Origin: an uncultured Polaribacter sp.
Lineage (GTDB): Bacteria > Bacteroidota > Bacteroidia > Flavobacteriales > Flavobacteriaceae
Assembly (NCBI RefSeq): GCF_947497125.1
Contig: NZ_CANMFI010000001.1
Span: 62,001-126,000 of the forward strand
DNA length: 64,000 nucleotides
Direction of reading: 5' to 3'
The position numbers and the translations under genes are program-made. The notes under the pieces were generated by a model that saw only the letters and a program-made list of their open reading frames with translations, was not told where the DNA came from and did not search any database. The first letter of the stretch is position 1, and each line of letters begins with the position of its first letter. Positions 44,783 to 53,598 of the stretch are shown piece by piece.

Positions 44783-46456
44783 ATGTATCCAAAAAAAGAA
44801 CTCGCTCAATTGCTAATTTCAGCTTGTACTCAATATCAAATTGAGACGGTTGTAATTTCTCCAGGTTCGCGAAATGCGCCCTTAACAATTGGTTTTTCTA
44901 ATCATCCTAAAATAAATGCGTTAAGCATTGTAGATGAGCGTTGTGCAGCTTTTTTTGCATTGGGTATTGCACAGCAAACACAAAAACCTGTAGCCATAGT
45001 TTGTACTTCTGGTTCTGCGTTGTTAAACTATTATCCGGCAATTGCAGAGGCATTTTATAGCAATGTGCCTTTGGTTGTTATTTCTGCAGACAGACCCAAA
45101 CATCTAATAGATATTGGCGATGGGCAAACAATTCGTCAAGAAAATGTCTTTGAAAATCATATTTTATTTTCAGCTAATTTAACGGCAGTTTCTAAAGATG
45201 ATCTAGCAAACGCTGTAAATCAAGAAAATCTAAATCTTATTTCAGAAGCCTTTCAAATTGCTACTTCTCAACAAGGTCCTGTGCACATAAACGTGCCTTT
45301 TGATGAGCCTTTGTACGAAACAGTGCCTGAGCTGCCAATATTTAATTTTCCTACAAAGACTACTCAAATTGAAAAAAAGCCGGTAGATTATATTAAATTG
45401 GCTAAAATCTGGAATTCTTCTGAGAAGAAAATGATTTTAGTTGGTGTAAATTATCCAGACAAAGCGCTAGACAATTTGATAGATATTTATGGCTCAGATG
45501 ATTCGGTATTGTTATTTACAGAAACTACTTCTAATCTGCATCATAGCAAAGCAATAGATGCTATAGATCAGCTAATTTTCTCTTTAGAAGATGCAGATTT
45601 TAAAGAGTTGCAACCAGCTCTGTTAGTCACTTTCGGGGGCATGATTGTCTCAAAAAGAATCAAACGTTTTTTAAGAGATTACCAACCGAAGCATCATTGG
45701 CACATTGATACTAAAAAAGCAACAGATACGTATTTTTGTTTGTCGGAGTTTTTACAAACAACACCTGTAGATTTCTTTTCTAATTTCAACCCATTAATTA
45801 GCTCTGTTGATAGTAATTATCAACCAAACTGGTTAAAAATTAGAGATCACAGAAGACAAAAACATGCGGCTTATTTTAAAGAGTTGCAACATTCAGATTT
45901 TAAGGTTTTTGAGCAGATTTTAAATGCTATCCCTTCAGATTCAGATTTGCAAATTAGCAATAGTTCTATTATTAGATATGCACAACTTTTTAAAATGAAT
46001 ACTACTTTTCGTGTGTTTTGCAATCGCGGTACAAGTGGTATAGATGGTAGTACAAGTACTGCTATTGGTGCAGCTTTTGCAAGTAATAAACAAACGGTGT
46101 GTATTACAGGCGACCTAAGTTTTTTCTATGATTCTAACGCATTGTGGAATAGTTATATACCTGTTAATTTTAGAATTATTTTAATTAACAATTCAGGTGG
46201 CGGAATTTTTAAAATAATACCAGGTCCAGCTACTACAAATGCTGCCAATTATTTTGAAACTCCGCATTGTTTAACTGCAGCACATTTGGCAAAAATGCAT
46301 GAGTTCGAGTATGCAAGCGCGTTTACCACAGAAGTAGTTACAAAAGAATTAGAAGGTTTTTTTGAGTCTTCAGAAAAACCAAAAATACTAGAGATTTTTA
46401 CGCCAAGTGCGGAAAATGATGTAGTTTTAAAAGAATATTTTAAATATATAAAATAA
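44783..46456 (+). CDS. menD: 2-succinyl-5-enolpyruvyl-6-hydroxy-3-cyclohexene-1-carboxylate synthase
   Basis: ThDP-dependent enzyme of menaquinone synthesis. The 557 residues show SPGSRNAPL, activating Glu52 in VDERCAAFF, VCTSGSALLNYYPA, ISADRP and the ThDP motif GDLSFFYD with NNSGGGIF. Length matches the family (about 550). A 279-base spacer with repeat copy B precedes it, and its stop overlaps the next start by one base. menB lies about 2.4 kb away. Confidence 0.95.
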   Translation: MYPKKELAQLLISACTQYQIETVVISPGSRNAPLTIGFSNHPKINALSIVDERCAAFFALGIAQQTQKPVAIVCTSGSALLNYYPAIAEAFYSNVPLVVISADRPKHLIDIGDGQTIRQENVFENHILFSANLTAVSKDDLANAVNQENLNLISEAFQIATSQQGPVHINVPFDEPLYETVPELPIFNFPTKTTQIEKKPVDYIKLAKIWNSSEKKMILVGVNYPDKALDNLIDIYGSDDSVLLFTETTSNLHHSKAIDAIDQLIFSLEDADFKELQPALLVTFGGMIVSKRIKRFLRDYQPKHHWHIDTKKATDTYFCLSEFLQTTPVDFFSNFNPLISSVDSNYQPNWLKIRDHRRQKHAAYFKELQHSDFKVFEQILNAIPSDSDLQISNSSIIRYAQLFKMNTTFRVFCNRGTSGIDGSTSTAIGAAFASNKQTVCITGDLSFFYDSNALWNSYIPVNFRIILINNSGGGIFKIIPGPATTNAANYFETPHCLTAAHLAKMHEFEYASAFTTEVVTKELEGFFESSEKPKILEIFTPSAENDVVLKEYFKYIK

Positions 46457-46947
46457 TGAGTTTACAAGAAGATTTACATGAAGACGCAGCGCGTTCTGAA
46501 GAAGAAAATAATTTTCATGAACATGACTATGATTTTAAAGAAGGCGATAAAGTAAACCTAGTTATTGAAACAGAAACAGGTTTAGGGTACACCGTTTTAA
46601 TCAACGAAGAGTTTGATGGCTTGTTGTTTAGAAGCGAAGTTTTTCAGGAGCTAGAAGAAAATATGGAAGTTACTGGCTATATCAAACAAATTCGTGAAGA
46701 TGGTAAAATAGATGTTTCTCTAAGACCACAAGGTTTTAGAAATGTTATTGATTCAGATGTAGATAAAGTGCTTTCTAAATTGAAAGACAGTAGAGAAGGT
46801 TTTTTGTTGTTAACAGATAAAAGTAGCCCAGATTCTATACGTTTTCATCTAAAAATGAGTAAGAAAGCCTTTAAAAAAGCGGTGGGCAATTTGTATAAGC
46901 AAAAGTTAATTACCATCGAAGAAGATCGTATTGTATTGGTTTCTTAA
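46456..46947 (+). CDS. Short CvfB-like S1/winged-helix RNA-binding protein
   Basis: 163 residues. After an acidic, histidine-containing N terminus, an S1-like barrel (about 28-92) shows KVNLVIETETGLGYTVLI and GYIKQIREDGKIDVSLRP, followed by a winged-helix segment (about 100-160: LLLTDKSSPDSIRFHLKMSKKAFKKAVGNL). These correspond to the last half of CvfB, which normally has two further S1-like barrels in front (about 280 residues). It is coupled to menD through TAATG. Function as RNA-binding regulator is inferred. Confidence 0.8.
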   Translation: MSLQEDLHEDAARSEEENNFHEHDYDFKEGDKVNLVIETETGLGYTVLINEEFDGLLFRSEVFQELEENMEVTGYIKQIREDGKIDVSLRPQGFRNVIDSDVDKVLSKLKDSREGFLLLTDKSSPDSIRFHLKMSKKAFKKAVGNLYKQKLITIEEDRIVLVS

Positions 46948-46979
46948 AAAAAAAAGCATTAACATTGTAAAAAAAAGAA

Positions 46980-47657
46980 ATGAAAAAGTTAGTATTTTTA
47001 GTATTTATATTCGTTGCTTCTGTAGCAAATGCACAATTTACAGAAACCTTATCGTCAGATAGACCAGGGCAAGCCTTGTCTGTAAATACGGTGGGTAAAA
47101 ATGTTTTTCAAATTCAAGCAGGTTTCGATTTTCCTTTAAGTAATATCAGTTTTACACCGAGTTCTTATTTTAGATATGGACTTTCTGAGCGATTAGAATT
47201 GAATTCTGGAATCTTATTTTCTGATTCTGATGATGTTCGTTCTTTAACAATAGGTGCTAGATATTCACTAACTAAAAATAATAGTTCAACAAGTTCTAGC
47301 ATTCAGGCTTCTTATGATATTGGAGGTGATGAAAAAAATACCCAGGTAGTCTATATTTTTAGTAGTAATTTTAATGATAAATTAAGTTACACTGCAAATT
47401 TAGGGTTCAATGTAAATGAAGATTTTGGCGACCTTAGTGGCTTGTATGTTTTTAATTTGTCTTATGCAATTAATACCAAAGTAGGCGTTTTTGCAGAAGC
47501 TTTTGGTACTTTTTTAAATAGTGGTTTCGAGTTGAATTTAGATACAGGTGTTTATTTTTTGCTAAACAACAATCTACAGTTAGATGCACTTTTAGGTTAT
47601 AACAATGATCTGTTTGCAAGCATAGGTGTTACTTGGAGGTTGCCTTCTAAAAAGTAG
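46980..47657 (+). CDS. Outer-membrane beta-barrel transporter-like protein
   Basis: 225 residues with a signal peptide cleaved near VANA-QF. The mature part begins TETLSSDRPGQALS and runs as alternating amphipathic strands ending in an aromatic/basic C terminus (SIGVTWRLPSKK). The opening pattern matches the phenol-degradation meta-pathway/transporter family (PF13557-like). The substrate is unknown. It ends immediately before the convergent esterase-like gene. Confidence 0.82.
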   Translation: MKKLVFLVFIFVASVANAQFTETLSSDRPGQALSVNTVGKNVFQIQAGFDFPLSNISFTPSSYFRYGLSERLELNSGILFSDSDDVRSLTIGARYSLTKNNSSTSSSIQASYDIGGDEKNTQVVYIFSSNFNDKLSYTANLGFNVNEDFGDLSGLYVFNLSYAINTKVGVFAEAFGTFLNSGFELNLDTGVYFLLNNNLQLDALLGYNNDLFASIGVTWRLPSKK

Positions 47658-48809
47658 TTACTCGCCACCCAGTCTTAAAATATTTTCATAAAAAGCATCA
47701 GAGTTTGGGTCTGCAGGATCCATTTTTCCATACCCAATTTTATAGTATTTAAGTGCTTTTTTAGTTTGATTGCCTGTTTCGTAATACCTACCAATATAAT
47801 AATCTCCTAGCGGAGATGACGGAAAAAGCTTTAAAATCATTTTACCAAAATCTCTAAGTTTGTCTCCGTTTTCTTTCTCGATAATAATGTCTTCTATAGC
47901 GTAAATGTCTTGTGGTCTAATACCCAAATTAGTACCAAAAAGAAATTCTATTTCTAGGTATTTGTTTTCTAAATACGCTATGGCATCATCAGGAGATAAG
48001 TCTTTAATTTTTGTCTCAAACTCTTCTTTGGTAATGGCTGCATAGATTTCGAAAATTTTAGTCATTACTCTTGGTACTGTTTCTGCTATGGCAGATATGC
48101 TGCTTGGTGTGTTTATGGTGTCATTTATTACCTTAAAATTTTTCATTTGCATAAGAGACAATGCTTTTTGAATTTCGCCAATTTTAGTTTGTTTAGTTGT
48201 AGAAAACGAAGTAGCATTATTAATATATAAATAAAAAGAGTTGTCTTGTTTTTGAAACTTTAAGAGTCTGTATGATTCTAATTGCTGCCCAATAAAGTCA
48301 GAAAAAATAGGGTTGATACAAATATAGGTGTTGATAAAAGGGTTTGCTTCTTTTAAGTAATGTGTAATTAAATTTGCAGCAGTTCCCTCGCCAACCAAAG
48401 AAATAAATGGCGATGTTTTGTAGTTACTTTCCATAAAAAAAATAACTTCATCTTTAATAAATTGATAAAATGCATTATTACTAGCAGTTAGTCTGCCATC
48501 ATTTACATTAAAATAGGTGTCCTTTTTTTTATCCAAAGCAACACCTACAATAATTTGTTTTGGTGCTTTGTCTTTTGCTGCAAATAATTTGGCATTACCA
48601 GTATAAATATCAAAAAGATAGCCTTCATCAAAAACAATTGTTAAAGGATAGTTTTTTAAACTATCTTTTTCATATCCTTTAGGTAAATATATTTTAAGAT
48701 CTCTTTTGGATTCTAAAAAATCTGAGGTTATTTGTTTTTCAATAATTTTTTGCGAAAATCCACTTAGGCAAAACAGTGTAAATATTAGTGAAAATGATTT
48801 CTTTATCAT
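47658..48809 (-). CDS. Secreted esterase-fold protein lacking the nucleophile Ser
   Basis: 383 residues with a signal peptide cleaved near GFSQ-K. Residues about 30-255 resemble putative esterases of the alpha/beta hydrolase fold (LKIYLPKGYEKD, YPLTIVFDEGYLFD). The nucleophile elbow, normally G-x-S-x-G, reads GEGTA at 140-144, so Gly142 stands where Ser is expected. The C-terminal about 100 residues are helical and TPR-like (ALKYYKIGYG). A non-enzymatic, binding role is therefore likely. It converges with the transporter-like gene. Confidence 0.75.
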   Translation of the reverse strand: MIKKSFSLIFTLFCLSGFSQKIIEKQITSDFLESKRDLKIYLPKGYEKDSLKNYPLTIVFDEGYLFDIYTGNAKLFAAKDKAPKQIIVGVALDKKKDTYFNVNDGRLTASNNAFYQFIKDEVIFFMESNYKTSPFISLVGEGTAANLITHYLKEANPFINTYICINPIFSDFIGQQLESYRLLKFQKQDNSFYLYINNATSFSTTKQTKIGEIQKALSLMQMKNFKVINDTINTPSSISAIAETVPRVMTKIFEIYAAITKEEFETKIKDLSPDDAIAYLENKYLEIEFLFGTNLGIRPQDIYAIEDIIIEKENGDKLRDFGKMILKLFPSSPLGDYYIGRYYETGNQTKKALKYYKIGYGKMDPADPNSDAFYENILRLGGE

Positions 48810-48877
48810 AAATTTGACTCTTTATTAGTATAACTATTTATTTTCTCTGATAACAATAACGGCAAAATACAAAAATT

Positions 48878-49717
48878 ATGATGCAACCTGAATGGAAAAC
48901 TGTTAAAGAATTTGAAGATATTACTTACAAAAAATGTAACGGAGTAGCTAGAATTGCTTTTAACAGACCAGATGTAAGAAATGCTTTTAGACCTAAAACA
49001 ACAAAAGAGTTGTACGAAGCTTTTTATGATGCCGGTGAAGATGTAAATATCGGAGTTGTTCTTCTGTCTGCCGAAGGACCTAGTAGTAAAGATGGTGTGT
49101 ATTCATTTTGTTCTGGTGGTGATCAGAAGGCAAGAGGGCATCAAGGTTATGTTGGTGATGATGGTTATCACAGATTAAATATCTTAGAAGTACAACGTTT
49201 AATTCGTTTTATGCCAAAAGCAGTTATTTGTGTTGTTCCTGGTTGGGCAGTTGGTGGCGGACATAGTTTGCATGTGGTTTGCGATTTAACGTTGGCATCT
49301 AAAGAACACGCAATTTTTAAACAAACAGACGCAGATGTTACTTCTTTTGATGGTGGCTACGGTTCTGCTTACCTAGCAAAAATGGTAGGACAGAAAAAAG
49401 CACGTGAAATTTTCTTTTTAGGAAGAAATTATTCTGCACAAGAGGCTTATGAAATGGGAATGGTAAATGCCGTAATTCCGCATGCGGAACTAGAAGATAC
49501 CGCTTATGAGTGGGCGCAAGAAATTTTAGAGAAAAGTCCGACTTCGATTAAAATGCTAAAGTTTGCAATGAACTTAACAGATGATGGAATGGTTGGGCAG
49601 CAAGTTTTTGCTGGTGAGGCAACACGATTGGCTTACATGACCGATGAAGCAAAAGAGGGTAGAGATGCTTTTCTTGAAAAAAGAAAGCCAAATTTCCCTA
49701 AGAAATGGATTCCATAG
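48878..49717 (+). CDS. menB: 1,4-dihydroxy-2-naphthoyl-CoA synthase
   Basis: Crotonase-fold ring-closing enzyme of menaquinone synthesis. The 279 residues contain ARIAFNRPDVRNAFRP, CSGGDQKARG, the oxyanion region PGWAVGGGHSLHVVCDLT, TDADVTSFDGGYGSAYLA and YSAQEAYEMGMVN. These are family-typical, with the Asp/Tyr catalytic residues in the last segments. An extra ATG codon at the start makes either ATG usable. Divergent from the esterase-like gene, so it has its own promoter. Confidence 0.96.
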   Translation: MMQPEWKTVKEFEDITYKKCNGVARIAFNRPDVRNAFRPKTTKELYEAFYDAGEDVNIGVVLLSAEGPSSKDGVYSFCSGGDQKARGHQGYVGDDGYHRLNILEVQRLIRFMPKAVICVVPGWAVGGGHSLHVVCDLTLASKEHAIFKQTDADVTSFDGGYGSAYLAKMVGQKKAREIFFLGRNYSAQEAYEMGMVNAVIPHAELEDTAYEWAQEILEKSPTSIKMLKFAMNLTDDGMVGQQVFAGEATRLAYMTDEAKEGRDAFLEKRKPNFPKKWIP

Positions 49718-49768
49718 TCCTTTTGAAAAAATAAGATTGTTAAAATAAAATACAAATAAAACAGTTTC

Positions 49769-49795
49769 TTCTCTTTGGGAAGATTAAGAAGAGAA
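49769..49795 (+). promoter_or_regulatory. Hairpin immediately before the purU start
   Basis: TTCTCTT pairs with AAGAGAA across 13 bases, ending one base before the ATG. It would fold in the translation-initiation region of purU. No known riboswitch was recognised; significance is doubtful. Confidence 0.25.
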
Positions 49796-49796
49796 A

Positions 49797-50666
49797 ATGA
49801 AATCACAAGTAGTTACTTTTTTAATAAAGTGTCCAGATCAAAAAGGATTGGTAGCAAAAATTACCAACTTTTTTTACAACAAAGGGTTTAATATTTTAAG
49901 CTGTCAGCAATATGTAAATTCTTTAGAAGAAACTTACTTTATGCGTGTTCGTTTAAATGCGGCAGGTACAGAAATATCAAAAACCGAGTTAGAAGAAAGT
50001 TTCTTAGAGTTGGCAGTACCTTTACAATTTAAATGGTCTGTAAAGTATAGCAACCAAATGCAAAATGTGGCCATTATGGTATCGCATACCAGTCATAATT
50101 TATATGATTTATTAGAGCGTTCTAAAGAAGGACGTTTGAATTGTAAAATTAAAATGATTATTAGTAATCATGACAAGTTGCGTTCTATTGCAGACATGTT
50201 TCAGGTGCCTTATTATCACTTGCCAGTAACTAATGAAACAAGAGAATTACAAGAAGCTCAAATTATAGATTTAATAGAAACCAATGAGATAGATTTAGTT
50301 GTAATGGCAAGATATATGCAAATTCTGTCATCATATTTTATAAATCGTTATCCAGAGAAAATCATCAACATACATCATTCTTTTTTACCCGCATTTCAAG
50401 GAGCCAATCCTTATAAGAGAGCTTATGAAAGAGGTGTAAAATTAATAGGTGCTACAGCTCATTATGCTACAGAAGATTTAGATGAAGGGCCAATTATAGA
50501 GCAAGATGTAAAGCCTGTAACACATGATAGTACACCATCAACCTTAAAAAGAATAGGAGCAGATATAGAGAAATTGGTATTGGCAAGAGCTGTTAAAAAC
50601 CATTTACAACACCAAATAATTGTATCAGGCAATAGAGCAATAGTTTTTCCGGAAGCAGGAGAATAG
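49797..50666 (+). CDS. purU: Formyltetrahydrofolate deformylase
   Basis: Releases formate from 10-formyltetrahydrofolate for purine or one-carbon balance. The 289 residues have an N-terminal ACT domain (about 5-85: LIKCPDQKGLVAKIT) and a formyltransferase-fold domain (about 90-285) with MVSHTSHNLYDLL, VVMARYMQILS, INIHHSFLPAFQGANPY and the catalytic His-Asp region LIGATAHYATEDLDEGPIIEQD. Length matches the family (about 285). Confidence 0.95.
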   Translation: MKSQVVTFLIKCPDQKGLVAKITNFFYNKGFNILSCQQYVNSLEETYFMRVRLNAAGTEISKTELEESFLELAVPLQFKWSVKYSNQMQNVAIMVSHTSHNLYDLLERSKEGRLNCKIKMIISNHDKLRSIADMFQVPYYHLPVTNETRELQEAQIIDLIETNEIDLVVMARYMQILSSYFINRYPEKIINIHHSFLPAFQGANPYKRAYERGVKLIGATAHYATEDLDEGPIIEQDVKPVTHDSTPSTLKRIGADIEKLVLARAVKNHLQHQIIVSGNRAIVFPEAGE

Positions 50667-50736
50667 GGTTGATAACGAATTATGATTGATGAATTTGTAA
50701 TTAACAATTTGTAATTTTTAATTTTAAAAAATTATT

Positions 50737-51345
50737 TTGAAGATAATCTGTATTGGGCGCAATTACGCAAAACATATTGAAGAGCTAGCAAATGAAAGGC
50801 CAGAGCATCCTGTTGTTTTTCTAAAGCCAGATTCTGCTATTTTACCAAAGAAGAATCCTTTTTTTATTCCTCCTTTTTCTGATGATGTGCATTATGAAGT
50901 AGAGGTTTTGGTGAAAATTAATAAAGTAGGAAAACATATTGCGGCCAAGTTTGCTCATAAATATTATGATGAAATTGGTTTAGGAATCGATTTTACAGCT
51001 AGAGATGTTCAGCAACAATGCAAAGAAAAAGGATTGCCTTGGGAAAAAGCAAAAGCGTTTGACGGTAGTGCTGTTATTGGTGAATTTTATCCGAAAGCAG
51101 AATTTGATACTGATAATCTAGAGTTTCAACTAGATAAAAACGGAGCAATTGTGCAAGATGGTAATACCAATGCAATGTTGTGGAAAATAGACGAATTGAT
51201 TTCTTATGTTTCGCAATATTTCACCTTAAAAAAAGGAGATATTATTTTTACAGGAACACCCGCAGGAGTTGGTAAAGTTGTAGAAAATGATCTGCTAACC
51301 GGAACAATTAACGGAAAAGAAGCTTTTCAAATTAGGGTAAAATAA
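50737..51345 (+). CDS. Fumarylacetoacetate hydrolase family protein
   Basis: 202 residues, the short FAH-domain type. It starts with IGRNYAKH and has PVVFLKPDSAILP, the metal-binding HYEVEVLVKI, GIDFTARDVQ, and FTGTPAGVGKV. It may be an acylpyruvase or oxaloacetate decarboxylase-like enzyme; the exact substrate cannot be told. The start is TTG; the resulting MKIICIGRNY fits the family and no ATG is close. Confidence 0.92.
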   Translation: MKIICIGRNYAKHIEELANERPEHPVVFLKPDSAILPKKNPFFIPPFSDDVHYEVEVLVKINKVGKHIAAKFAHKYYDEIGLGIDFTARDVQQQCKEKGLPWEKAKAFDGSAVIGEFYPKAEFDTDNLEFQLDKNGAIVQDGNTNAMLWKIDELISYVSQYFTLKKGDIIFTGTPAGVGKVVENDLLTGTINGKEAFQIRVK

Positions 51346-51422
51346 AAAGAAAGACACTGTTTTAAGTAGCACCGTTTAGTTGTGTTTCTTTTTAAACTTT
51401 GTCGTTTTGTAACGCACAACAA

Positions 51423-52664
51423 ATGAACGCAGAGATTATAACGATTGGTGATGAAATACTTATCGGACAAATAGTTGATACAAACTCGCAATGGATTGGT
51501 CAAGAATTAAATAAAATAGGGGTTTCTGTTTATCAGATTACTTCAATTCAAGATGATGAACAACACATTTTAAACGCCTTTAAAGAAGCGCAAGAAAGAG
51601 TAGATATTGTTATTGTAACAGGTGGTTTAGGCCCAACTAAAGATGATATTACCAAAAAAACGTTGGCAACCTTTTTTAACAATGATCATTTTATAGAGTA
51701 TCCAGAGGTAATTGCTCATATAAAAGAGATGTTCAAGAAAATGAATCATCCTTTTAAAGAGATTCAAAAAACACAAGCACAGATTCCATCAAAAGCGACT
51801 TTGTTAAAAAACGAACTTGGTACAGCACCAGGAATGTGGTTTTTTGAGAACGCTACTGTTTTTGTGTCATTACCCGGTGTGCCATACGAAATGAAAGGGT
51901 TGATGCTTAAAGAAGTTTTGCCAAGAATTCAACAACAATTTAAACTTCCTTTTATTATTCATAAAACCATTATGACTTATGGACAAGGAGAAAGTACGAT
52001 TGCAGAAAAAATTGCAGATTTCGAAAACAATTTACCTGCACATATAAAGTTGGCATATTTGCCATCTTTTGGTCGTGTTCGACTTCGTTTATCTGGTAAA
52101 TCGAATGACAAAGCACAATTAGAAGAAGAGTTAGCTGTATTAGTAGCGCAAGTATATCAATTGATACCAGATATAATTTCTGGGATAGACGATGCTGCAC
52201 CATTAGAAAATAGAGTAGGTGTTCTGTTGAAAGAAAAAAAACAGACAATTTGCACAGCAGAGAGTGTAACAGGAGGTAAGATTGCTGCCACTCTAGTTTC
52301 TGTAGCAGGTGCCTCTGAGTATTTTAAAGGAGGTTTTATAACCTACGATGCTGCAACAAAAATAAATGTATTAGGTGTTTTAGATAAAACAATTGAAAAT
52401 CATACAGTAGTGAGTGCTGCGGTAGCTTTAGAAATGGCAAAAGGTGCAAAAGAAAAATTAAATACAAATTATGCAATTGCTGTAACAGGCAATGCAGGTC
52501 CTACAAAAGATGCAACAGATAAAAGTTTAGGAGCCGTTTTTATTGCAATTGTGTCTGATAATAAGCAAGTTGTAGAGTCGTTTAACTTTGGACAGCCTAG
52601 AGAGAAAGTAATTCATAAAACTGTAAATAAAGCTTTAGAATTATTACAGAAAGAAATTATTTAA
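51423..52664 (+). CDS. cinA: CinA family nicotinamide-nucleotide amidohydrolase/ADP-ribose pyrophosphatase-like protein
   Basis: 413 residues from the ATG that begins MNAEIITIGDEIL, the standard CinA N terminus. The first domain (about 1-170) is the molybdopterin-binding-like fold (VVTGGLGPTKDD); the C-terminal domain (about 255-410) is NMN amidohydrolase-like with TAESVTGGKIAATL and AVTGNAGP. An in-frame upstream TTG adds eight residues but does not fit the family and is rejected. It is a single gene before the rpmB cluster. Confidence 0.93.
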   Translation: MNAEIITIGDEILIGQIVDTNSQWIGQELNKIGVSVYQITSIQDDEQHILNAFKEAQERVDIVIVTGGLGPTKDDITKKTLATFFNNDHFIEYPEVIAHIKEMFKKMNHPFKEIQKTQAQIPSKATLLKNELGTAPGMWFFENATVFVSLPGVPYEMKGLMLKEVLPRIQQQFKLPFIIHKTIMTYGQGESTIAEKIADFENNLPAHIKLAYLPSFGRVRLRLSGKSNDKAQLEEELAVLVAQVYQLIPDIISGIDDAAPLENRVGVLLKEKKQTICTAESVTGGKIAATLVSVAGASEYFKGGFITYDAATKINVLGVLDKTIENHTVVSAAVALEMAKGAKEKLNTNYAIAVTGNAGPTKDATDKSLGAVFIAIVSDNKQVVESFNFGQPREKVIHKTVNKALELLQKEII

Positions 52665-52681
52665 AAATAAATGAAATTGTT

Positions 52682-52712
52682 TTGCTCAATATTGTAATTA
52701 TTTGTAGATTTG
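52682..52712 (+). promoter_or_regulatory. Promoter of the rpmB ribosomal cluster
   Basis: -33 TTG (52682-52684) and -7 TAGATTTG (52705-52712) spaced by 20 bases; start site predicted about 40 bases or less before the rpmB ATG. Confidence 0.65.
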
Positions 52713-52752
52713 CACCTCGTTTAGAGATAACACTATAAATACTGTCGAAAAG

Positions 52753-52992
52753 ATGTCTAGAGTTTGTGAATTAACAGGTAAAAAAGCAATGGTTGGGAAC
52801 AATGTTTCTCACGCTTTAAATAGAACTAAGAGAAAGTTTGACGCTAATCTAATGACAAAGCGTTTTTATATCCCAGAAGAAGATAAATGGATTAAATTAA
52901 AAATATCTGCTTCTGCATTAAAAAATATTAACAGGAAAGGAATTTCTGCAGTTATAAAAGAAGCGAGAGCTAACGGATTTTTAACAAAGTAA
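52753..52992 (+). CDS. rpmB: 50S ribosomal protein bL28
   Basis: 79 residues starting SRVCELTGKKAMVGNNVSHA, the typical bL28 N terminus, with the basic central loop and SASALKNINRKGI towards the end. First gene of a cluster with rpmG, the DUF4295 gene and ftsY. Length is as expected. Confidence 0.97.
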   Translation: MSRVCELTGKKAMVGNNVSHALNRTKRKFDANLMTKRFYIPEEDKWIKLKISASALKNINRKGISAVIKEARANGFLTK

Positions 52993-53019
52993 GCTTACGC
53001 GATTTAAAATTTTATACAG

Positions 53020-53202
53020 ATGGCAAAAAAAGGAAACAGAGTTCAGGTAATTTTAGAATGTACAGAGCATAAAGCTACAGGAGAAAGAGGTACTTCTAGA
53101 TACATTACAACAAAGAACAAGAAGAATACACCAGATAGAATGGAGATTAAGAAATTTAATCCTATTTTAAAGAAAATGACTGTTCATAAAGAAATTAAAT
53201 AA
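53020..53202 (+). CDS. rpmG: 50S ribosomal protein bL33
   Basis: 60 residues, [17 protein letters not shown] at the start and [19 protein letters not shown], typical of bL33. It has only one Cys (in LECTEH), so it is the zinc-free form. It follows rpmB by 27 bases and precedes the DUF4295 gene by 52 bases. Confidence 0.97.
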   Translation: MAKKGNRVQVILECTEHKATGERGTSRYITTKNKKNTPDRMEIKKFNPILKKMTVHKEIK

Positions 53203-53254
53203 ATATAATATCTAGAACTCTTTGTAGAGTACATAGATTTAAAAAACACATACA

Positions 53255-53407
53255 ATGGCAAAGAAAACAGTAGCATCGTTACAGACTTCTTCAAAAAGAT
53301 TAAGTAAAGCTATCAAAATGGTAAAGTCTCCAAAATCAGGAGCTTATACATTTGTAGAAACTATTATAGATCCTTCTAAAGTAGATGCATTTTTAGCTAA
53401 AAAGTAA
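53255..53407 (+). CDS. DUF4295 family protein (probable Bacteroidota ribosomal protein bL38)
   Basis: 50 residues, strongly basic at the N terminus (MAKKTVASLQTSSKRLSKAI), then AYTFVETIIDPSKVDAFL. Family DUF4295 is conserved after rpmG in Bacteroidota. I recall that a protein of this type was seen in the Flavobacterium johnsoniae ribosome structure and named bL38; I cannot verify that here. It is too short for many gene finders. A terminator follows 21 bases after the stop. Confidence 0.9.
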   Translation: MAKKTVASLQTSSKRLSKAIKMVKSPKSGAYTFVETIIDPSKVDAFLAKK

Positions 53408-53428
53408 TTTATACTTTTAACAATATTT

Positions 53429-53464
53429 AAAACTATTTTCTAGATTAGAAAGTAGTTTTTTTTA
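53429..53464 (+). terminator. Rho-independent terminator after the ribosomal cluster
   Basis: Stem of 13 pairs with one T-G wobble (AAAACTATTTTCT with AGAAAGTAGTTTT), loop AGATT, then a run of T. It separates the ribosomal genes from ftsY, though ftsY follows after about 140 bases. Confidence 0.8.
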
Positions 53465-53598
53465 TGCTCTATAATTACGTATTTTTGAACATCAATAAAT
53501 TACAGATCTGTAATTTTAAGCAAATACATTTATAATAAAGTAAATCAATCGTATAATTGACTTTATTTGAAGGTATTGCCGTAGTAAAAAAAATAAAT

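Noticed and set aside
53557..53598. 14-residue N-terminal extension of ftsY
   Set aside because: The start at 53599 gives MSFFKKIFSK, which fits the family; the extension has no similarity to it.
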